Of a stretch of DNA of 10,593 nucleotides, positions 6,940-10,593 are shown piece after piece. The stretch spans positions 1 to 10,593 of the forward strand of contig DPSD01000113.1 of NCBI GenBank assembly GCA_003538495.1, read 5' to 3'. Origin of the DNA: Accumulibacter sp. Its GTDB lineage: Bacteria > Pseudomonadota > Gammaproteobacteria > Burkholderiales > Rhodocyclaceae. Position 1 is the stretch's first letter; each line of letters starts with the position of its first letter. The position numbers and the translations under genes are program-made. Below the pieces are notes generated by a model that was not told where the DNA came from, did not search any database, and saw nothing but the letters and a program-made list of their open reading frames with translations.

Positions 6940-7158
6940 TTACTTGAGGGGGATGATCAGCTTGTCCCAGCCGGAGCCTTCCTCGTCCGGTTTGCTCTTT
7001 CGGTTGCTGCCAAGCGCGGCCAGGCGGGCTTCCATCTCAGCAATTGATTGGTCGGTAAACTGAAGTCGACGACGATCGCTGCCGCAGCGACGTTCAGCCT
7101 GATCGGTCGGTCGGTCGAGCTGCCGCTGGCGGCGGTCTGGTCCTCTTTGCGTGCGCAT
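6940..7158 (-). CDS. Small Arg-rich hypothetical protein (72 aa)
   Basis: I do not recognise this protein. The case for it being real is the start: ATG 7158 is preceded by AAGAGGAG with 6 bases between AGGAG and the ATG, one of the best ribosome binding sites in the window. The first half is Arg/Gln/Asp-rich and holds ERRCGSDRR (22-30), resembling the (E)RRxGxDRR segments seen at the N-termini of many small proteobacterial proteins. Residues 36-50 look like a short amphipathic helix (QSIAEMEARLAAL). The tail is Lys-rich and ends in a hydrophobic WDKLIIPLK. There is no signal peptide or membrane segment. It lies about 200 bp downstream of the large Hsp70 gene on the same strand and could be in its transcript. 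A function in nucleic-acid or partner binding would be a guess. Confidence 0.65.
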   Translation of the reverse strand: MRTQRGPDRRQRQLDRPTDQAERRCGSDRRRLQFTDQSIAEMEARLAALGSNRKSKPDEEGSGWDKLIIPLK

Positions 7159-7164
7159 TGCTTA

Positions 7165-7172
7165 CTCCTCTT
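7165..7172 (-). promoter_or_regulatory. Strong Shine-Dalgarno of the 72-aa gene
   Basis: Minus-strand AAGAGGAG, six bases before ATG 7158. It fixes the start of the small gene and is the main support for its being translated. Confidence 0.7.
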
Positions 7173-7180
7173 AGATCGCC

Positions 7181-7207
7181 GGCTGCGTGCCGCATGGCAC
7201 CGCAGCC
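7181..7207 (-). repeat. Strong hairpin upstream of the 72-aa gene
   Basis: GGCTGCGTGCC (7181-7191) pairs with GGCA-C-CGCAGCC (7196-7207) around the loop GCAT, an 11-bp stem with one bulged base. On the minus strand it lies 8 bases upstream of the Shine-Dalgarno. There is no following T tract. It could be a 5' leader structure, an RNA-processing site or an incomplete terminator of the Hsp70 transcript. Confidence 0.5.
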
Positions 7208-7361
7208 AGCCAGCTCCGGAAGACACTTGCCGCCCGCCTGCAACAAGCGCTGAGGTGGGCACAAGCCATCGGCAAGTGGCTCCGGCGACTGATTCATGGG
7301 CATTATGCGGAAAAGGTCAGCGGAAGGCCAATGCAGCGGATTTATGAACATCATTTGCGGC

Positions 7362-10229
7362 TTATGAAGCACCGCCGCGGGCTGCCAGCGCGCTTCCGGC
7401 TTCGGTCACCAGCCGCAGGCCGGCCGGCAAGGCCTCGCCGAAGGCGCGGCGTTCGTCGGCCTTGTCCAGCGCGACGGCGGTCCGGATCTGTTCGCTCCAG
7501 CCGGGCGAGGCATTGATCGCTGCCAGGCGGTCGAGTACCGCTTCGCGGAGCGTATCGGGGAGGTCGCGCGAACGGTCGCCGGTCAGGCGGGTGATTTGCG
7601 TCGCCGCGAAAGCGGCCGGCTCGACCTTCTTCCAGTCGACCGCCAGCAGCGCTTCCAGCCAGCGGCCAGCGACATCGGCCGGCACCACCTGGTGAGCGCT
7701 GCCGTACAGCGCTTGACGCGCGCCGATTCGCCCGAGCGCCCACCAGCCGAGCGGTTTCTCGGCGCTTCTGCGCAACCTGTCGAGCAGCCAGTCGCCGACC
7801 TCGATCTTGCGTTCGACCGGCAGCCTTTCGAGCGAGGCAGCCAGGCGCAGCATGTCGTCGTGACTGCCAGCGATCGGTGCCGGCTGACGGTTGCGGGTCT
7901 TCACCGTCGCTTTCGCCGGCTCGCTCTGCAGCGGCGGCAGCAGTTCCGCGAGCAGCGTTTCCTGGGTCGCCTGCGGCAAACCGCCGGCCGCGCGACGCCA
8001 CAGGGTCCACCATTCGGACCAGTTCTGACTCTCGCCGACGTACTGGATGCCCGGCGCCAGCAGCTCGGACAGTTGCTCGATTCGCCAGTCGTCGAGCGCG
8101 TCACCGAGCCCCGGACGCAGGCAATAGCCGGCCAGATTGAGCCACAGCCGTTCGTGCTCCGGCGAGCGGCGGCGGCGGCGCGCGCGCTGCAGCAGCGCGT
8201 CGAAGAGCGCGCGCAGCAGCGGCATTTCCCAGTCCTCGCGCTTGCCCAGCAGGTGTTCGAGGTGGCCACGCAGGTGCCGGACCTCCTTGCCATCCACCGC
8301 CTGCGAGCGTCCACCAAAAATGTGCTCGATAGCTTTCACGGCGTCGGCGAAGCGCGGTGGCAGGACCTCGGACGAGGCGCTCGCCGTGCTGCCGTCGCCG
8401 CGCAGCTGGAATTCGAGCAACCAGCGGCGGGCTGCGTCGTCGATGCTGACGCAGTGGATCTCCAGGCTGCCGACTTCGGTGATGGCGGTGATCAGCCGTA
8501 CCCGCACTTCGCGCTGGCTGCTGCCGGCGAGGCCTTGCACGACGGTGGCGATCGGTGGCAGGCGGACGAACTCCTCGTCGTCCAGGGCGGCCATCTCGCC
8601 GGGCAGATAGGCGGTGTCGGCGACCGACGAAGCCAGGTGAAAGCGCACCGGCTGGCCAAGTCGCAAGCTGAAGGCGCGGTCCGGCAGGTGGATTTCGTGA
8701 CCTTCCTCGATTCCCCGTGGCAGGATGCAGATGCCGCGTCGCTCCCTGCTGCCATCATCGAGAACCAGGAAGTAGCTGCGCGCCGAGCCGCCACCGATGC
8801 GTCGGCCGTGCCCCTGTCGAACCAGCGCGTAGGCGACCGCACCGCGCGCCACGGCGATATCGGGATGGTCGTTGCGTAGCAGCCGCAAGGGCGCTCCGCG
8901 CCAGTCGCCGAGGGTGCTTTGCAGGCGTTCGGCAAGCGCTTCGGCGCGAAACACGCCGCCGTTGAACAGCAGCGTATCGGGAACCGGCAGTCGCTGCCGG
9001 TCGTCTGCTGCGTCGCCTTCCTGCTGCTGCTCGCCGCGCTGTTCGGCCAGAGCCCGGCGCGCGGCCTGCGCATGCCGTTTGAGAAACGCCGCGAGATGGC
9101 GGGTAATCGCCGGGTCGGCGGGGTAGGGCAGGCCGAACTCGACGATCGCCGCCCGCCGCTGCTGCACCGGCTGATCCGCGGTGACGCGTGGCAAGAAGCC
9201 GTCGACCAGCAGTTGCCGGACCTCATCGCGCTGCAGTTCGATGGTGCGCGCGCTGCCGATCAGCCGCGAGCCGCTGCCGAGCAGCGTCAGCAGTAGCGAT
9301 GCCGGCGCATCGGCCGCCAGCAGTTGCTCCTTGGCCGCCCGGCAGCGCGCCGTCAATTGCGAGAAGCGCGCCGCCGACAACCTGCCGTCGCCGGCCGGTA
9401 GCCGCGACTCGACGAGATGGGCGAGCGCCAGGTCCATGTTGTCGCCACCGAGCATCAGGTGGTCGCCGACGCCGATCCGCGTCAGTTCGGGTTCGCCGTC
9501 CTTGATCGCCACCTGGATCAGCGTCAGGTCGGTGGTGCCGCCGCCGATGTCGCAGACCATCAGCAGCCGCGTTTCGGCGAGTTCGTCGGCCAGGTTCTGC
9601 TGATGGCGGAACAGCCAGTCGTAGAACGCCGCCTGCGGTTCCTCAAGCAGGCGCAGCTTCGCCAGGCCAGCCTGCCGCGCGGCTTCCAGGGTCAAGGCCC
9701 GCGCACCCTCGTCGAAGGACGCGGGGACGGTCAAAATCAGCTGCTGCTGTTCGAGCGGTGCGTTGGGGAAGCGGTGCAGCCAGGCCGCGCGCAGATGCGC
9801 CAGGTAGCTGGCGCTGGCGGTTACCGGCGAAACCTTGGCAACATCGTCAGCGGCGCCCCACGGCAGGATCGGCGCCATCCGGTCGACCGCCGCGTGCGAC
9901 AGCCAGCTCTTGGCGCTGGTCACCAGACGCCCCGGCACCTGCGTGCCGAGGTCCAGCGCGAAGCGGCCGGTGACCACCGGCTCGCCGCCGTCCCGGGAAG
10001 TCTCCGCCGCGTCGACAGGCCACGGCAGTTGCAGGTCGCCGGGGCTGATTTCGCCCGCCGCCGGATGGAAACGGACCGACGGCAGCAGCGGCCTCGCGGC
10101 AACCTCGCCGGCAGCGACCAGTTGCTCGATCTCGAACAGCTCGACCTGGCGGCTGCACGGTGCCGCGTAGGCGACGACGGTATTGCTGGTCCCGAGATCG
10201 ATGCCGACGATGTACTGCTGTTGCTTCAC
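7362..10229 (-). CDS. Hsp70-family protein with DUF3731-like C-terminal extension
   Basis: A 955-residue non-canonical Hsp70. The ATPase domain has phosphate-1 GIDLGTSNTVVAY (9-21), LTVPASFDE (166-174), EEPQAAFYDW (196-205), phosphate-2 DIGGGTTDLTLI (227-238) and the adenosine motif LFNGGVFRAEAL (421-432), so nucleotide binding looks intact. A beta-rich substrate-binding-like region follows (~485-610). There is no DnaK lid or EEVD tail. Instead a ~330-residue, mostly helical C-terminal region rich in Arg and Trp resembles DUF3731, a domain known from long bacterial Hsp70-like proteins; I judge this from memory, not a search. It includes an Arg run (RARRRRR) near its start. The start is GTG 10229, which places GIDLGT at the usual distance; the Shine-Dalgarno is weak and the gene begins 5 bp after the preceding Hsp70 stop. 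The pair is probably co-translated. Clients are unknown, and no dnaJ or grpE is in view. Confidence 0.9.
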   Translation of the reverse strand: MKQQQYIVGIDLGTSNTVVAYAAPCSRQVELFEIEQLVAAGEVAARPLLPSVRFHPAAGEISPGDLQLPWPVDAAETSRDGGEPVVTGRFALDLGTQVPGRLVTSAKSWLSHAAVDRMAPILPWGAADDVAKVSPVTASASYLAHLRAAWLHRFPNAPLEQQQLILTVPASFDEGARALTLEAARQAGLAKLRLLEEPQAAFYDWLFRHQQNLADELAETRLLMVCDIGGGTTDLTLIQVAIKDGEPELTRIGVGDHLMLGGDNMDLALAHLVESRLPAGDGRLSAARFSQLTARCRAAKEQLLAADAPASLLLTLLGSGSRLIGSARTIELQRDEVRQLLVDGFLPRVTADQPVQQRRAAIVEFGLPYPADPAITRHLAAFLKRHAQAARRALAEQRGEQQQEGDAADDRQRLPVPDTLLFNGGVFRAEALAERLQSTLGDWRGAPLRLLRNDHPDIAVARGAVAYALVRQGHGRRIGGGSARSYFLVLDDGSRERRGICILPRGIEEGHEIHLPDRAFSLRLGQPVRFHLASSVADTAYLPGEMAALDDEEFVRLPPIATVVQGLAGSSQREVRVRLITAITEVGSLEIHCVSIDDAARRWLLEFQLRGDGSTASASSEVLPPRFADAVKAIEHIFGGRSQAVDGKEVRHLRGHLEHLLGKREDWEMPLLRALFDALLQRARRRRRSPEHERLWLNLAGYCLRPGLGDALDDWRIEQLSELLAPGIQYVGESQNWSEWWTLWRRAAGGLPQATQETLLAELLPPLQSEPAKATVKTRNRQPAPIAGSHDDMLRLAASLERLPVERKIEVGDWLLDRLRRSAEKPLGWWALGRIGARQALYGSAHQVVPADVAGRWLEALLAVDWKKVEPAAFAATQITRLTGDRSRDLPDTLREAVLDRLAAINASPGWSEQIRTAVALDKADERRAFGEALPAGLRLVTEAGSALAARGGAS

Positions 10230-10234
10230 GCCGC

Positions 10235-10593
10235 TCAGTCCGCGGCGCCGCCGCGGGCGTCAAACTCGACCTTCCAGCGCTCGGGACCGTCGTGCGGCAG
10301 CGCTTCGAGTTCGAGCGTGCCGGCCTCGGTGATGCGTGCGTGCAGCCGGACGCGGACCACCTCGCCGGCGGCACGGCCTTCGCTGGGCAGCGTCGTCTGG
10401 ATCTCGTCGAGTTCCTGCAACTCGTCGGGCTGCCAGTCGTCGAGCAGGGTGCCGACCTGATCCTGACGGCGAACCGACGAGCCGAAGAAGCGAAAGCGCA
10501 CCTGCTCGCCGACCACCAGCCCGAATTCCTGCGCCGGCAGGGCGGCGTCGCTGCCTTCTTCCATGCCGAAAGGCGCCAGGCACAGCGCCTGCA
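10235..10593 (-). CDS. Hsp70-family protein, C-terminal part (5' end outside window)
   Basis: The frame is open from the right edge to TGA at 10235-10237, giving 118 complete codons of the C-terminus. The segment LCLAPFGMEEGSDAALP, then GEQVRFRFFGSS, then GEVVRVRLHARITEAGTLEL and ERWKVEFDARG, aligns with the substrate-binding-like region of the downstream 955-residue protein (its GICILPRGIEEGHEIHLP, GQPVRFHLASS, REVRVRLITAITEVGSLEI and RRWLLEFQLRG). So this is the end of a paralogous Hsp70 that stops where its neighbour's C-terminal extension begins. An internal ATG at 10564 would make a 109-residue protein, but the similarity begins before it. The ATPase domain must lie beyond the window. 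Confidence 0.85.
   Translation of the reverse strand, partial: QALCLAPFGMEEGSDAALPAQEFGLVVGEQVRFRFFGSSVRRQDQVGTLLDDWQPDELQELDEIQTTLPSEGRAAGEVVRVRLHARITEAGTLELEALPHDGPERWKVEFDARGGAAD

Noticed and set aside
7103..7116. Tandem CGGT units (three copies) as a microsatellite or regulatory repeat
   Set aside because: Only three 4-bp units, inside the small coding region, encoding ordinary residues; too short to mean much.
7596..10460. Long plus-strand frames (7596-8879 and 9417-10460) opposite the Hsp70 gene
   Set aside because: Low-complexity Arg/Gln/Ala translations without motifs, lying opposite a complete Hsp70; GC-bias shadows.

Overview
The window looks like chromosomal DNA from a high-GC Gram-negative bacterium, most likely a betaproteobacterium. 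A Rhodocyclales / 'Candidatus Accumulibacter'-type organism is my best guess, from the protein flavour and gene set only. The genes are tightly packed, with short gaps, ATGA overlaps and little repetitive DNA. I see no tRNA, rRNA, CRISPR, insertion sequence or phage gene. Most of it is housekeeping or metabolic, not an obvious mobile island.

Left block (1-4571): a TctD/TctE-type two-component system on the minus strand (OmpR-family regulator 1483-2166, then a 2CSK_N-type histidine kinase from 1496 running off the left edge) is divergent from a yjcH-actP pair on the plus strand (2509-4511), the DUF485 protein and cation/acetate symporter. The 342-bp gap between them holds candidate promoters, an 11-bp-period GTAAG direct repeat of the kind OmpR-family regulators bind, and two perfect palindromes. 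The layout suggests that the two-component system controls uptake of acetate or another small carboxylate. A strong intrinsic terminator (4542-4568) closes actP.

Middle block (4656-6837): a compact plus-strand cluster with its own candidate promoter: a DUF1415 protein, the ribosome-rescue hydrolase ArfB, a DUF924 protein, and a YjbQ/UPF0047 protein with its own good ribosome binding site. These are conserved proteins; only ArfB has a well-established job.

Right block (6940-10593): minus-strand genes. From upstream (right edge) to downstream they are the C-terminal end of one Hsp70-family protein, a 955-residue Hsp70-family protein with a DUF3731-like C-terminal extension starting 5 bp later with GTG, and a 72-residue Arg-rich protein of unknown function with a very good Shine-Dalgarno sequence below a strong hairpin. 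The tandem non-canonical Hsp70 pair and the small protein are the least characterised part of the window. I did not find a clearly new system. The best leads are the arginine replacing the H-box proline in the kinase, the intergenic operator candidates, the Hsp70 pair and the small protein.
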